Assembly: GCF_004217215.1 (NCBI RefSeq)
Contig: NZ_SHKP01000006.1
Coordinates: 248,001-312,000, forward strand
Length of the DNA stretch: 64,000 nt
Origin: Rivibacter subsaxonicus
GTDB lineage: Bacteria; Pseudomonadota; Gammaproteobacteria; Burkholderiales; Burkholderiaceae_C
Reading direction: 5' to 3'
The position numbers were made by a program, and so were the translations under genes. This document shows positions 1 through 9,924 of this stretch, in pieces. The stretch's first letter is position 1. Each line of letters opens with the position of its first letter. Under the pieces are notes generated by a model. The model ran no database searches and was not told where the DNA came from. It worked only from the letters and a program-made list of their open reading frames with translations.

Positions 1-672
1 TCGGGCCTCGGCCGGGACGTGGTTCGCGAGGAGCTTCTGCAGCACCGGGATGTCGTTCCCCAGCGTGAAGGGGAAGCCGTCGCCGATCAGTACCGCCTGC
101 AGGTTGTGGTTGAAGATGGCGGCCAGCACCGCGTCCTCGAAGCTGCCGACCACCACCACCTCGTAGACGAACTCGTCCTCGGCGCGCCGCAGCCGGTTGA
201 AGGTGGCACGCAACCTGCCCCATTGGCTCTTGTCGATCGCGGCGACGTGCAGCACTTCAAAGTAGGGGCGACGCGACTGGCCGTGACCCTGCGCCGGCGG
301 CGCGAAGTCGGGCAGCGCCGATTCGGCCTCGTCGTCGAGGGCCCAGGCGCTGACGTCCTCGCGGTAGCTGTTGGTCAGCAGCGCGCCGCTGATGCGGTTC
401 GTCAGGCGCTGGAAGGCGGCCCACTCGCCGCGGTGCAGGCGGTCGTTGACATGCGCGAGCAGCGCCGGGCCGGGGTAGGCATGCAGTTCCTCGATCGGCT
501 GCAGCTCACGCAGCACGCGCTGTGCCTCGACCAGGTCGCCGCCACCACCGCTGGCCTCGAGCGACCGCGCCAGCCGGGTCAGCGTGCGCCACTCGTCGAC
601 CCGCGCCTCCGAGCCTGCGTAGTACTGCAGAAGGGTTTGGATCGGCTCGGCCGACTTCGACGATGCGTTCAT
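1..672 (-). CDS. Probable PLP-dependent Orn/Lys/Arg decarboxylase family protein, N-terminal part (gene runs off the window)
   Basis: An open frame on the minus strand begins at an ATG (672-670) and continues without a stop to the window edge, giving 224 visible codons. The protein starts MNASSKSAEPIQ and has no signal peptide. It contains the stretches RRPYFEVLHV, RRAEDEFVYEVVVV and AIFNHNLQAVLIGDGFPF. I associate these with the N-terminal wing domain of a bacterial Orn/Lys/Arg decarboxylase subgroup; this rests on memory of the family. The PLP-binding lysine would lie outside the window, so activity cannot be judged. The gene lies 284 bases downstream of mltD, with a perfect palindrome (736-759) in front of it that may control it. 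Confidence 0.5.
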   Translation of the reverse strand, partial: MNASSKSAEPIQTLLQYYAGSEARVDEWRTLTRLARSLEASGGGGDLVEAQRVLRELQPIEELHAYPGPALLAHVNDRLHRGEWAAFQRLTNRISGALLTNSYREDVSAWALDDEAESALPDFAPPAQGHGQSRRPYFEVLHVAAIDKSQWGRLRATFNRLRRAEDEFVYEVVVVGSFEDAVLAAIFNHNLQAVLIGDGFPFTLGNDIPVLQKLLANHVPAEAR

Positions 673-735
673 CTTCTCTCCTGTAGCGTTGTCCGGAGGA
701 AACCACGACATGCTTCGGAGACGTACTCAGGTAGT

Positions 736-759
736 CGCCGAATTGCCCGCAATTCGGCG
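736..759. promoter_or_regulatory. Perfect 24-base palindrome upstream of the decarboxylase-like gene
   Basis: Two 11-base arms (CGCCGAATTGC and its exact complement) are separated by CC. The loop of two bases is too tight for a good RNA hairpin and there is no T-tract, so a dimeric-repressor operator is likelier than a terminator. It lies 64 bases upstream of the ATG at 672, on the promoter side of that gene. The rest of 673-956 holds no convincing gene on either strand. Confidence 0.55.
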
Positions 760-956
760 CGTCTGCATGAACCACCGCAGATGCGTCGTTGCCGCGGTTG
801 TATACGCGCACTGCGTGGCGGTCAACGGCTTCCCGATGACATACATCAAGGGCGGTGTCCGGACCATCGAACTAGGGAGCGAGCAGCGAAGACGCCGCCG
901 GCGTGCGCTGCGGGATCCGCGTCGCGGCGGCCCCGACGCCGCGGCAGCGCCTGGCG

Positions 957-2573
957 TCAGCGCGCCTTCGACGTGGCCTCGCCGGTCTGCGCGACCTTGC
1001 GTCCGCCGCTGGTCGCAGCGGCCTTGCGCGTGCCGGACGCGGCCTTCGCCGAGCGTGTCTTCGCCTTGCCGGTGCTCGTGGCCTTCGGCAGATACAGCAC
1101 CACCTGCTGGCCGGTCTGGAAGGCGCTGCCGGCGCTCACCGAGTTCCATTGCGCCACCGCGCCCGCGCTCACGCCGTAGCGGCGGGCGACGCTGGCAACG
1201 CTGTCCTTGGGCTTGGCCTTGACGACCACGCGCCGGCCCGGCAGGCGCTCGGGCGCCAGCGCCAGGCTGGCGTTGTCGGCCAGGTGGTCGGAGACGTCGG
1301 CGTCGCGCTGCGCGCTGCGCGGCACCAGCAGCGTCGAGCCGCCCTTGACCAGCATCTTGGGCGGGATGCGGTTGACCTCGCGCAGCTGCGCCTCGCCCAT
1401 GCCGACGCGCTTGGCCGCCTCGGCCGGCTTCATCGTCGACGGCACCACCCAGGCGGTCCAGCTGGCCAGCGGACCGCGGTGCTCCGGCAGCGTGCGCACG
1501 AACTGCTGCGCGTTCTCGTAGGGCAGCAGCAGCTGCGGCGTGCCGGCCGCCAGGATGACCGGCTTGTTGAGCGAGGGGTTGAGCGCCTGGAACTCGGCCA
1601 GCGGCATGCCGGCGAGCTGCGCCACCAGCGCGGCGTCGATGTCGCGCTGGATCGGCACCGACAGGAAGTACGGGTGGTTCTCGATCGGCTGCAGCGCGAG
1701 GCCGAAGTCGGCCGGACGCGCGACGATGTTCTTCACCGCCTGCAGCTTGGGCACGTAGTTGGCGGTCTCGGCCGGCATGCGCAGGCTGAGGTAGTCGGTG
1801 GGCTTGCCGGCCTTCTCGTTCCTGGCGATCGCACGCGCGACGCTGCCCTCACCCCAGTTGTAGGCCGCCAGCGCGAGCTGCCAGTCGCCGAACATGCCGT
1901 ACAGCCGCTGCAGGTAGTCGAGCGCGGCACGGGTCGAGGCGAGGATGTCGCGCCGGTCGTCGCGGAACACGTTCTGGCGCAACTCGTAGTCGCGCCCGGT
2001 GGCCGGCATGAACTGCCACATGCCCGAGGCCTTGGCGTGCGACATGGCCTGCGGGTTGAACGCGCTCTCGATGAAGGGCAGCAGCGCGAGCTCGGTCGGC
2101 ATGCCGCGCTTCTCGACCTCGGCCACGATGTGGAACAGGTAGCGCCCCGAGCGCTCGGTCATGCGCTGCACGTAGTCGGGCCGGCTCGCGTACCACTGCT
2201 CCTGCTTGCGCACCAGCGCGGTGTCGAGATCGGGCATCGCGAAGCCCTTGCGCACGCGCAGCCAGAGGTCGCGCTGGGCGGTGGCGTCGTCGAGGTCGAC
2301 CTTGAGCTCGGGATCGAGCGGGTCGATCGGCGTGCCGACCGCCTGCCGGGCCTCGGCGGCATCGAGGGCTTCGGCGACGGCTGTGCCCGCGCCGGTGGAG
2401 GTGGTTGCATCGGCGGCCGGAGCGCTGTCGGCCGCCGGTGCGACGGCGGCGACCGCCGCGGTGGTGTCCGGCGCGGGCTCGTTGCCCGGCGCGGTGGCGC
2501 AGCCGGCCAGCACGAGGGCGGCGAGCAGTGGCAGGAGGGTGATTCGTGTCGGCGCGATGGCTTGCTTGATCAT
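957..2573 (-). CDS. mltD: Membrane-bound lytic murein transglycosylase D (lipoprotein with SLT and LysM domains)
   Basis: The 538-residue protein has a lipoprotein signal (ALVLAGC, lipidated Cys at 25), an Ala/Pro-rich linker to about residue 85, and an SLT domain with the catalytic Glu in [11 protein letters not shown] (Glu169) followed by [13 protein letters not shown] LysM repeat near the C-terminus ([16 protein letters not shown]) binds glycan, and a Lys/Arg/Ala-rich tail follows. It should cleave the glycan strands of peptidoglycan from the outer membrane with formation of 1,6-anhydroMurNAc. Only one LysM is evident, whereas E. coli MltD has two. The start ATG overlaps the gloB stop as ATGA, so translation is probably coupled; the gloB-mltD pairing is common in proteobacteria. 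Confidence 0.93.
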   Translation of the reverse strand: MIKQAIAPTRITLLPLLAALVLAGCATAPGNEPAPDTTAAVAAVAPAADSAPAADATTSTGAGTAVAEALDAAEARQAVGTPIDPLDPELKVDLDDATAQRDLWLRVRKGFAMPDLDTALVRKQEQWYASRPDYVQRMTERSGRYLFHIVAEVEKRGMPTELALLPFIESAFNPQAMSHAKASGMWQFMPATGRDYELRQNVFRDDRRDILASTRAALDYLQRLYGMFGDWQLALAAYNWGEGSVARAIARNEKAGKPTDYLSLRMPAETANYVPKLQAVKNIVARPADFGLALQPIENHPYFLSVPIQRDIDAALVAQLAGMPLAEFQALNPSLNKPVILAAGTPQLLLPYENAQQFVRTLPEHRGPLASWTAWVVPSTMKPAEAAKRVGMGEAQLREVNRIPPKMLVKGGSTLLVPRSAQRDADVSDHLADNASLALAPERLPGRRVVVKAKPKDSVASVARRYGVSAGAVAQWNSVSAGSAFQTGQQVVLYLPKATSTGKAKTRSAKAASGTRKAAATSGGRKVAQTGEATSKAR

Positions 2574-3352
2574 TTGAAGTTGTTCTTCCATGCCCGCAGC
2601 GCGGCGAAGACATCCACGGCCGAGTCGCTCGCCGCGCCATGCCGGCGCGCACTGGCGACGACCGCGGGCTCGCGACAGCGCAGGAACGGATTGGTGTGCA
2701 GTTCCTGCGCCAGCGTCGACGGCAGCGTCGGCTGGCCGGCGGCGCGCAGCGCCTCGCAATGATGGATGCGATCGAGCAGTTCGGCGTTGTCGGGGTCGGC
2801 GGCGAGCGCGAATCTCAGGTTGGAAAGCGTGTATTCGTGCGCACAGCAGACGCGTGTCGCCGACGGCAGCGCGGCCAGTGCATCGAGCGAGGCATGCATC
2901 TGGGCCGGCGTGCCCTCGAAGAGCCGGCCGCAGCCGCCGCCGAACAGCGTGTCGCCGCACAGCAGCAACGGTGCCTGGCCGGTCGGCTGGCCGAAGTAGG
3001 CGATGTGTCCGGCGGTATGGCCCGGCACGTCGATGACCTCGAAGCGAGTCCCAAGCAGATCGACTCCGTCGCCCCCGCGCAGTGCGTGCGTGCGGTGCGG
3101 GATCGATTCGCCGGCGGGGCCGAAGATCGGGCCGCCGCCGTCACGCCGAAGCCGGGGCAGCAATTCCTCGATGCCGCCGACGTGATCGCCGTGATGGTGC
3201 GTCACTACAATCGCTCGCAGCTTCAACGAGCGCTCGTCCAGAGCGCGCTGCACCGGCGCCGCTTCCCCCGGATCGACGACGAGGGCCGCTTGGCCGTCGT
3301 GAAGTATCCAGATGTAGTTGTCAGTGAAGGCGGGAACAGCGACCAGGTTCAT
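2570..3352 (-). CDS. gloB: Hydroxyacylglutathione hydrolase (glyoxalase II)
   Basis: This 260-residue metallo-beta-lactamase-fold enzyme hydrolyses S-D-lactoylglutathione to D-lactate and glutathione, the second step of methylglyoxal detoxification. The binuclear metal motif [10 protein letters not shown] lies at residues 51-60. Further ligand motifs follow in [12 protein letters not shown] and [18 protein letters not shown], and the family C-terminal signature NPFLRCREP is present. The length is normal for the family. Its ATG (3352-3350) overlaps the ATG of the divergent methyltransferase by two bases (CATG), so the promoters of each gene must sit inside the other's coding region. Confidence 0.95.
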   Translation of the reverse strand: MNLVAVPAFTDNYIWILHDGQAALVVDPGEAAPVQRALDERSLKLRAIVVTHHHGDHVGGIEELLPRLRRDGGGPIFGPAGESIPHRTHALRGGDGVDLLGTRFEVIDVPGHTAGHIAYFGQPTGQAPLLLCGDTLFGGGCGRLFEGTPAQMHASLDALAALPSATRVCCAHEYTLSNLRFALAADPDNAELLDRIHHCEALRAAGQPTLPSTLAQELHTNPFLRCREPAVVASARRHGAASDSAVDVFAALRAWKNNFK

Positions 3353-4253
3353 GACGCAAGACGCGCCGATTATAGGTTTGCCCCTCTGGCTGCAGACGCC
3401 GCCGGGCCGCTATCTGCTGGCCTGGGAGCAGGAGCGCATCGACGCCATGGTCGGCGACATGTTCGGCTTCCACGCGATCCAGCTCGGCCTGCCGGCGATC
3501 GACGGGCTGCGGTCCAACCGCATGCCGCATCGCTGGCTGGTGCGCGCGGCCGGGGCGACGGGCGAAGCGCCGCCAGCGGCCGACGCCGATGCCGATGCCG
3601 ATGCCGATCCCACCGTGCCGGACGCGTCGGAGGAGCCTTCGCCGCTGCCGCCGCGCGTCAGTGCGGTGCAGTGCGACTTCGCGGCGCTGCCCTTTGCCAG
3701 CCAGAGCCTCGATCTGGTCGTGCTGCCGCACACGCTCGAGCTCTCGCTCGATCCGCATGCGACGCTGCGCGAGGTCGAACGCGTGCTGGTGCCCGACGGC
3801 CGGGTCGTGATCGTCGGCTTCAACCCGAACAGCCTGTGGGGCCTGCGCCAGTGGCTCGGCCGCTGGACGCTGCGGCTGGCGCTGGCGCGCGGCGAGCGCG
3901 CGCTGTTCCTGCCTTCGGCCGGGGAGTTCATCGCCCATCGCCGGCTGCGCGACTGGCTGCGCCTGCTCAGCTTCGAGGTCGAGAGCGGCGGCTTCGGTTG
4001 CTACCGGCCGGCGCTGCGCTCGCAGAAGTGGCTCGACCGCTGGCGCTGGATCGAGCCGGCCGGCGACCGCTGGTGGCCGGTGTTCGGCGCCGTCTACGCG
4101 GTGGTGGCGGTCAAGCGGGTGCGCGGCATGCGCCTGATCAGCCCGGCCTGGAAGCGCGCGCCGGCGCCCCGCTCGGCGCCGGCCGTGGCGACCCACCGCC
4201 ACCATGCCCAGCAGGGCAACGACCTCAACAGGATCACGGAAGAGACACGATGA
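3351..4253 (+). CDS. SAM-dependent methyltransferase (class I, Methyltransf_11 type) between gloB and rnhA
   Basis: The 300-residue protein begins [13 protein letters not shown]. It has a methyltransferase core with [24 protein letters not shown] and the post-motif [21 protein letters not shown]. Near residue 85 there is an Asp-Ala repeat (five GCCGAT units) that looks like slippage-prone low complexity within the domain. A gene of this family sits between gloB and rnhA in many Burkholderiales; its substrate is unknown to me. An earlier in-frame ATG at 3318 would lie inside gloB, so 3351 is preferred. The stop overlaps the rnhA start (ATGA). Confidence 0.85.
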   Translation: MTQDAPIIGLPLWLQTPPGRYLLAWEQERIDAMVGDMFGFHAIQLGLPAIDGLRSNRMPHRWLVRAAGATGEAPPAADADADADADPTVPDASEEPSPLPPRVSAVQCDFAALPFASQSLDLVVLPHTLELSLDPHATLREVERVLVPDGRVVIVGFNPNSLWGLRQWLGRWTLRLALARGERALFLPSAGEFIAHRRLRDWLRLLSFEVESGGFGCYRPALRSQKWLDRWRWIEPAGDRWWPVFGAVYAVVAVKRVRGMRLISPAWKRAPAPRSAPAVATHRHHAQQGNDLNRITEETR

Positions 4254-4708
4254 GCGACACCATCGCGCGCCAGCGCGTGACCATCTACACCGACGGCGCC
4301 TGCAAGGGCAACCCGGGTCCGGGCGGCTGGGGCGCCTGGCTGCAGAGCGAGGGCCACGAGAAGGAACTCTGCGGCGGGGAGCCGGGCACCACCAACAACC
4401 GCATGGAGCTGACCGCGGTGATCGAGGCGCTGGGCTCGCTCAAGCGCCCCTGCGACGTGGTGCTCTACACCGACAGCCAGTACGTGCGCAAGGGCATCAC
4501 CGAATGGATGAGCGGCTGGAAGGCGCGCGGCTGGCGCACCGCCGACGGCAAGCCGGTCAAGAACATCGAGCTGTGGCAGAAGCTGGAGCAGGCCGCGGCC
4601 CGGCACAAGGTCGACTGGCGCTGGGTCAAGGGCCATGCCGGCGACCCGGGCAACGAACGCGCCGACGCGCTGGCCAATCGCGGGGTCGCGCTGGCCGCGA
4701 CCGCCTAA
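4250..4708 (+). CDS. rnhA: Ribonuclease HI
   Basis: This 152-residue enzyme removes RNA from RNA-DNA hybrids (R-loops, primers). The acidic active site is complete: Asp15 in [15 protein letters not shown], Glu53 in NNRMELTAV, Asp75 in LYTDSQYV, and the Asp in [10 protein letters not shown]. The basic handle region [16 protein letters not shown] is present. Length is normal. It is translationally coupled to the preceding methyltransferase. In related genomes dnaQ often follows rnhA; here the next gene is an RND adaptor after a 122-base gap. Confidence 0.97.
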   Translation: MSDTIARQRVTIYTDGACKGNPGPGGWGAWLQSEGHEKELCGGEPGTTNNRMELTAVIEALGSLKRPCDVVLYTDSQYVRKGITEWMSGWKARGWRTADGKPVKNIELWQKLEQAAARHKVDWRWVKGHAGDPGNERADALANRGVALAATA

Positions 4709-4830
4709 TGAAGAAGCGGGAAAATTCGGCCCGATTGCGGGTCTTGCCGGGTGCCTGACGGCACGCTGACGCGAAAACGGCGAACATCGGGGGCGCAGCA
4801 CCTGCTCCGAAGAAATCAGCATCCAGGGAC

Positions 4831-5985
4831 ATGAACCAGAATCGCAAGCTTCACCTGCTGGTGGCCGTCGTCGGCCTGATCGCGCTGTCGGCGCTCGCGT
4901 GGTGGTGGCAGCACCGCCCGGCCGCGACGCCGGCCGCCGCGCCCGCCGGCGGCCCGACCGCGGTCGAGGTGGCGCGCGCCGAGCGCGGCACGATGGCCGA
5001 CGAGGCCACCGCGGTCGGCACCCTGCGCTCGCGCCAGGGCGTGGTGCTGCGCCCCGAGGTGGGTGGCCGGGTGGTCCGGCTGGGCTTTGCCGACGGGGCG
5101 CGGGTGCGCCGCGGCCAGGTGCTGATGCAGCTCGACGACAGCCTGCAGCGCGCCCAGCTCGAGCAGGCCAAGGCGCAGGCGGCGATCTCGCGCACCACGC
5201 TCAAGCGCAACGAGGAGCTGGTGGCCCAGAACTTCGTCACCCGCAGCGTGGTCGACCAGGCCCAGGCCAACCTCGACGTGGCCGAGGCCCAGGTCGCGCT
5301 GGCCCAGGCGCAGCTGGCGCGCATGCGCATCGAGGCGCCGTTCGACGGCACCGCCGGTATCCGCAAGGTCAACGTCGGCGACGTGGTGAAGGAAAGCGCC
5401 GACATCGTGACGCTCGAGGACATCTCCGCGCTCTACGTGGACTTCCGCCTGCCCGAGCGCTACATCGCGCGCCTGGCGCCGGGGCAGCCGGTGACGGTGA
5501 CGGTCGACGCACTGCCCGGCAGCCGGCTCGAGGCGCAGGTGACCGCGCTCGAGTCGCTGGTCGACAACGACGGCCGCTCGCTGGCGGTGCGGGCGCTGCT
5601 GCCGAAGCCGCAGAACCAGCTCAAGCCCGGCATGTTCGCGCGGGTGCGCCTGGTGCTCGAGCAGCGCAACGCGGTGCTGGTGCCGGAAGAGGCTATCGTG
5701 CCGCAGGGCAGCAAGCAGTACGTGGTCAAGGTGGTCAAGGGCGACAAGGGCGCGTCGACGCAGCGGGTCGAAGTGGCGACCGGGCTGCGCCGCGAGGGCG
5801 CGGTCGAGGTCACGCAGGGCCTGCAGGCCGGCGATACCGTGGTCACGGCCGGCCAGTCGCGCCTGATGCGCGCCGACGGCATGCCGGTCAAGGTGGTCGA
5901 GGTCGGCGCCGCGCCACCGCGCGCGGCCTCGGCGCCGGCCTCGGGGCCGGGCACCAAGCTGGCCCGCGGCGTCAGCGCCGGCTGA
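4831..5985 (+). CDS. RND efflux periplasmic adaptor (membrane fusion protein)
   Basis: The 384-residue protein has an N-terminal membrane anchor (LHLLVAVVGLIALSALAWWW), a biotinyl/lipoyl-like half motif with EVGGRVVRLGF, and a coiled-coil hairpin rich in Gln/Ala (about residues 105-165) with the second half motif IEAPFDGTAGIRKVNVGDVV. Beta-barrel and membrane-proximal domains complete it. It would link the inner-membrane pump encoded 19 bases downstream to an outer-membrane channel, for which there is no gene nearby. The anchor lacks a lipobox Cys, so it is probably held by a transmembrane helix, as in the MexE/MdtA-type adaptors. Substrates cannot be deduced. Confidence 0.92.
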   Translation: MNQNRKLHLLVAVVGLIALSALAWWWQHRPAATPAAAPAGGPTAVEVARAERGTMADEATAVGTLRSRQGVVLRPEVGGRVVRLGFADGARVRRGQVLMQLDDSLQRAQLEQAKAQAAISRTTLKRNEELVAQNFVTRSVVDQAQANLDVAEAQVALAQAQLARMRIEAPFDGTAGIRKVNVGDVVKESADIVTLEDISALYVDFRLPERYIARLAPGQPVTVTVDALPGSRLEAQVTALESLVDNDGRSLAVRALLPKPQNQLKPGMFARVRLVLEQRNAVLVPEEAIVPQGSKQYVVKVVKGDKGASTQRVEVATGLRREGAVEVTQGLQAGDTVVTAGQSRLMRADGMPVKVVEVGAAPPRAASAPASGPGTKLARGVSAG

Positions 5986-6004
5986 GGCGAGGCAAGGTCC
6001 CGAC

Positions 6005-9000
6005 ATGCAACTCGCCGAAGTCTCCATTCGTCGCCCGGTCTTCGCGACCGTGCTGTCGCTGCTGCTGCTGCTGGTCGGCATGGTCGCGTTCAACCAGCTG
6101 TCGGTGCGCGAGTACCCGCGCATCGACGAGCCGGTGGTCACCGTCTCGACCCGGCTCACCGGCGCCTCGTCGGAGGTGATCGAGTCGCAGGTCACCAAGA
6201 TCCTCGAGGACTCGATCGCCGGCATCGAGGGGGTCGACATCCTGACCTCGATCTCGCGCGCCGAGCAGAGCCAGATCACCGTGCGCTTCAAGCTCACGAA
6301 GGACCCGGACAACGCCGCCGCCGACGTGCGCGACCGCGCCTCGCGGGTGCGCGGGCGCCTGCCCGACACGGTCGACGAACCGGTCATCGCCAAGGTCGAG
6401 GCCGACGCCACGCCGACCATCTGGATCGCCTTCTCGGGCGAGACGCTGAGCCCGCTCGACATCACCGACGTGCTCAACCGCATCGTCAAGCCGCGGCTGC
6501 AGACCGTGCCCGGCGTGGCCGACGTGCAGATCAACGGCGACCGCCGCTTCGCAATGCGGATCTGGCTCGACCCCGACCGCCTGACCGCGCACCGGCTGAC
6601 GGTGCAGGATGTCGAGAACGCGCTGCGCGCGCAGAACCTGCAGGTGCCGGCCGGCCGCATCGAGAGCCAGCAGCGCGAGTTCACCGTGACCGCGCGTACC
6701 GACCTGCAGCGCGTCGACCAGTTCGCCGACATCGCACTGCGCCAGGTGGGTGGCTACACGGTGCGGCTGCGCGATGTCGCGCGCATCGAGGAGGCCGCGG
6801 CCAGCGAGCGCTCCGGCGTGCGCCTGAACGGCGTGCCGGCGGTCTCGATGGGCGTGATCCGCAACGCCACCGCCAACCCGCTCGAGGTTTCGGCCGGCGT
6901 GCGTGCGGTGATGCCGCAGATCGAGCGCGACCTGCCGGCGGGGCTCAAGGTCCAGATTGCCAACGACCTCTCGGTCTTCATCAAGGAGTCGGTGAAGTCG
7001 GTCTTCGAGACCATCCTCGAGGCCGTGGTGCTGGTGGCGCTGGTGGTGTTCGTCTTCCTGCGCACGCTGCGTGCCTCGATCATTCCGCTGGTCACCATTC
7101 CGGTCAGCCTGATCGGCGCCTTCGCCCTGATGTCGCTGGCCGGCTTCACGATCAACACGCTGACGCTGCTGGCGCTGGTGCTGGCGATCGGCCTCGTGGT
7201 CGACGACTCGATCGTCGTGCTCGAGAACATCTATCGCCACATCGAGGAGGGCATGGAGCCCTTCCAGGCCGCCCTCAAGGGCGCGCGCGAGATCGCCTTC
7301 GCGGTGGTCGCGATGACGCTGACGCTGGCCGCGGTCTATGCGCCGCTGGCCTTCACGCCGGGGCGCACCGGCCGCCTGTTCACCGAGTTCGCGCTGACGC
7401 TGGCCGGCGCGGTGGTGGTCTCGGGCTTCGTCGCGCTGACGCTGACGCCGATGATGTGCAGCAAGCTGCTGCGCCACAACCCGAACCCGGGCCGCTTCGA
7501 CCGCGGCATGGAACGCGTGCTGGTCGCGCTCACCGAGGGCTACGCGGGCGTGCTGCGCTGGACGCTGACGCGGCGCTGGATCGTGGTGGTCGTGATGGCG
7601 GTCGCCGCCACCGCGGCCTGGTGGTTGTTCACCCACCTCAAGAGCGAACTGGCGCCGATGGAGGACCGCGGCGTGATCTTCACCAGCGTCAGCGCGCCCG
7701 ACGGCTCGACGCTCGCCTTCACCCAGCGCTACCTCGACGAGATCGACCGCATCGCGCGCGCCGAGCCCGAGTTTGACCGCGTGTTCGCGGTCTCCGGCCA
7801 GCCGACCGTGGCGCAGGGCTTCTCGGTGCTGCGCACCGTCGACTGGGACGAGCGCACGCGCAGCACGCAGCAACTCGCCGGCAAGCTGCTGCCCTCGTTC
7901 ATGAACCTGCCCGGGGTGCAGGCCTTCCCGGTCACGCCGCCCTCGCTCGGCCAGGGCTTTCGCGAGCGGCCGGTGAACTTCGTGATCACCACCTCCGACA
8001 GCTATGCCAACCTGGCCCAGGTGAGCCAGGCCTTCCTGGCCGAGATGGCCAAGAACCCGGGGCTGGTGCAGCCCGACAGCGACCTGCGCCTGAACAAGCC
8101 GGAGATCTTCATCAGCGTCGACCGCGAGCGGGTGGCCGATGCCGGTGTCGCGGTCGACTCCGTCGCGCGCACCATCGAGACCATGCTCGGCGGTCGCCAG
8201 GTCACGCGCTACCAGCGCGATGCCGAGCAGTACGACGTGATCGTTCAGACCGAGCCCAGCGGCCGCACCGCGCCCGACGACATCGAGCGCCTGTTCGTGC
8301 GCGGCCGCGGCGACCAGATCCTGCCGCTGGCCTCGCTCGTCAAGCTCGAGACCAGCGTGGCGCCGCGCGAACTCAACCACTTCAACCAGCGCCGTTCGGT
8401 GAGCCTCACCTCCAGCCTGGCGCCCGGCTTCTCGCTCGGCGAGGCGCTGCCGTTCATGGAGGCGACCGCGGCCAAGGTGCTGCCGGCCGGCTACTCCTAC
8501 GAGCTCAACGGCGTCTCGCGCGAGTTCCGCGCCAGCAGCGGTTCGCTGGCGCTGGTCTTCGTGCTGGCGCTGGCCTTCATCTTCCTGGTGCTGGCGGCGC
8601 AGTTCGAGAGCTTCGTCGACCCGCTGGTGATCCTGCTGTCGGTACCGCTGTCGATGGTCGGCGCGCTGCTGGCGCTGCAGCTCTCGGGCGGCACCCTCAA
8701 CGTCTATTCGCAGATCGGGCTGATCACGCTGGTCGGCTTGATCAGCAAGCACGGCATCCTGATCGTCGAGTTCGCCAACCAACTGCGCCAGCAGGGCATG
8801 GCCACGGTCGATGCGGTGGCCGAGGCGGCGACGCTGCGCCTGCGCCCGATCCTGATGACCACCGGCGCGATGGTGCTCGGCGCGGTGCCGCTGGCGCTGG
8901 CCGAGGGCGCCGGCGCCGAAAGCCGCCAGCAGATCGGCTGGGTCATCGTCGGCGGCATGTCGCTCGGCACGCTGCTGACGATCTTCGTCGTGCCCACGGT

Positions 9001-9082
9001 CTACACGCTGCTGGCGCGCCGCTCGACGCCGGGGCCGATCGAGACCCCCTCGGCGGAGAAGCCGAGCGAGCAGGCGGTGTGA
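6005..9082 (+). CDS. RND multidrug efflux permease (HAE1/AcrB family)
   Basis: At 1025 residues this is a full-length AcrB-like pump with the usual N-terminus (AEVSIRRPVFATVLSLLLLL), two large periplasmic loops and about 12 transmembrane helices. The proton-relay Asp pair is intact in LALVLAIGLVVDDSIVVLEN. Later helix motifs such as LVGLISKHGILIVEFANQLR are present. It works as a trimer with the adaptor encoded upstream, and the 19-base gap indicates one operon. A diverged, internally deleted copy of its 3' end lies at about 10055-10302. Confidence 0.95.
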   Translation: MQLAEVSIRRPVFATVLSLLLLLVGMVAFNQLSVREYPRIDEPVVTVSTRLTGASSEVIESQVTKILEDSIAGIEGVDILTSISRAEQSQITVRFKLTKDPDNAAADVRDRASRVRGRLPDTVDEPVIAKVEADATPTIWIAFSGETLSPLDITDVLNRIVKPRLQTVPGVADVQINGDRRFAMRIWLDPDRLTAHRLTVQDVENALRAQNLQVPAGRIESQQREFTVTARTDLQRVDQFADIALRQVGGYTVRLRDVARIEEAAASERSGVRLNGVPAVSMGVIRNATANPLEVSAGVRAVMPQIERDLPAGLKVQIANDLSVFIKESVKSVFETILEAVVLVALVVFVFLRTLRASIIPLVTIPVSLIGAFALMSLAGFTINTLTLLALVLAIGLVVDDSIVVLENIYRHIEEGMEPFQAALKGAREIAFAVVAMTLTLAAVYAPLAFTPGRTGRLFTEFALTLAGAVVVSGFVALTLTPMMCSKLLRHNPNPGRFDRGMERVLVALTEGYAGVLRWTLTRRWIVVVVMAVAATAAWWLFTHLKSELAPMEDRGVIFTSVSAPDGSTLAFTQRYLDEIDRIARAEPEFDRVFAVSGQPTVAQGFSVLRTVDWDERTRSTQQLAGKLLPSFMNLPGVQAFPVTPPSLGQGFRERPVNFVITTSDSYANLAQVSQAFLAEMAKNPGLVQPDSDLRLNKPEIFISVDRERVADAGVAVDSVARTIETMLGGRQVTRYQRDAEQYDVIVQTEPSGRTAPDDIERLFVRGRGDQILPLASLVKLETSVAPRELNHFNQRRSVSLTSSLAPGFSLGEALPFMEATAAKVLPAGYSYELNGVSREFRASSGSLALVFVLALAFIFLVLAAQFESFVDPLVILLSVPLSMVGALLALQLSGGTLNVYSQIGLITLVGLISKHGILIVEFANQLRQQGMATVDAVAEAATLRLRPILMTTGAMVLGAVPLALAEGAGAESRQQIGWVIVGGMSLGTLLTIFVVPTVYTLLARRSTPGPIETPSAEKPSEQAV

Positions 9083-9118
9083 GGGCTGCGGCGGCTGGTG
9101 CAGGTTCCATCGAAGCCA

Positions 9119-9172
9119 CCGCGGCCGGGTATCCGCCGACAGATCCGGGCGGCTACGGGCGCCCGGCCGCGG
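9119..9172. terminator. Inverted repeat between convergent genes, possible bidirectional terminator
   Basis: Eleven-base complementary arms CCGCGGCCGGG (9119-9129) and CCCGGCCGCGG (9162-9172) flank a 32-base loop. They lie between the end of the RND gene (9082) and the end of the PEP-CTERM gene (9197), which converge. There is no T-tract, so the assignment rests on position and stem strength. Confidence 0.4.
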
Positions 9173-9196
9173 CGTGTCGCCGCCTGAAGTTGCGGC

Positions 9197-9853
9197 TCAG
9201 CGCCTCATGCGGCGCCGCGAGACCAGCCCGACAGCCGTGAGCCCCAGCGCCATCAGCAGGTAGCTGCTCGGCTCGGGCACCGGCCGGGCGCTGCCAAGCG
9301 TGACGTTGTCGAAGCGGACGTAGAGGCCCGCACCACTGAAGTCGACCGACTTGGCCACGCCGGCAAAGGCGGCTCCAGCGGGGGACCAGTTGCAGGTGTC
9401 GCCAGTGGGGTCGCCGACGCAGCCGATGTTGAATTGCTTGACCAGCGGGATCGTCGCCAGCAGGTTGCCGGTGGCATTCAATCCGTCGTACACGCCGATG
9501 AAGACCGCTTCGGTGGCCGAGTAGAAGAACGAGACGCCAGTGTCAAAGCCGGCGGGCACGTTCATGATGTCGTTGCTGCTGAACTCGAAAGTCAGCACGG
9601 TGTTGGGCGTGGGCTCGTTGGCCTGGTCACCACTGCCGCCCGCGTCGGCATCGACGTAGCCGATCGAGGTGTCGGTGAAGATGACGCCGAAGTTGGTGCC
9701 CGAATTGCCAGCGCTGTCGGTGCCGCCGTTGTAGAAATCGTCGAGGGAGGCTAGGTCGCCGACGCCCTCGAAATCGAGCACGACGATGGCCGCCTGGGTC
9801 GGCAGCATCGCGGCCAGCGCGGCCCCACCCAGCAATGCCTTGATGTACCGCAT
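9197..9853 (-). CDS. PEP-CTERM sorting-domain protein, exported
   Basis: The 218-residue protein has a signal peptide (ALLGGAALAAMLPTQAA), a body beginning VVLDFEGVGD that is rich in Gly, Asp, Asn and Ser, and a classic C-terminal sorting tail: VPEPSSYLLMALGL, a transmembrane stretch and RRRMRR. By analogy with the family, exosortase would process the tail and the product would reach the envelope or extracellular matrix. Two Cys (GCVGDPTGDTC) could form a disulfide. The start is supported by AAGGAG eight bases upstream of the ATG. No exosortase is in the window. Confidence 0.85.
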   Translation of the reverse strand: MRYIKALLGGAALAAMLPTQAAIVVLDFEGVGDLASLDDFYNGGTDSAGNSGTNFGVIFTDTSIGYVDADAGGSGDQANEPTPNTVLTFEFSSNDIMNVPAGFDTGVSFFYSATEAVFIGVYDGLNATGNLLATIPLVKQFNIGCVGDPTGDTCNWSPAGAAFAGVAKSVDFSGAGLYVRFDNVTLGSARPVPEPSSYLLMALGLTAVGLVSRRRMRR

Positions 9854-9924
9854 GGATCGCTCCTTGCCCATCGTTGACGGACGTGCGTCCGCACTGCTCA
9901 ACCCTAGTCGATGACGCCAGGCCG

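Noticed and set aside
3589-3608. The GCCGAT repeat as a CRISPR-like or regulatory repeat
   Set aside because: It is a six-base coding repeat (Ala-Asp) within the methyltransferase frame, with no spacers.
5972-8782. A 936-codon frame antisense to the RND pump gene
   Set aside because: It is His/Arg/Gln/Asp-rich with no domain and mirrors a clear AcrB-type pump; long antisense frames are common in DNA of this GC content.
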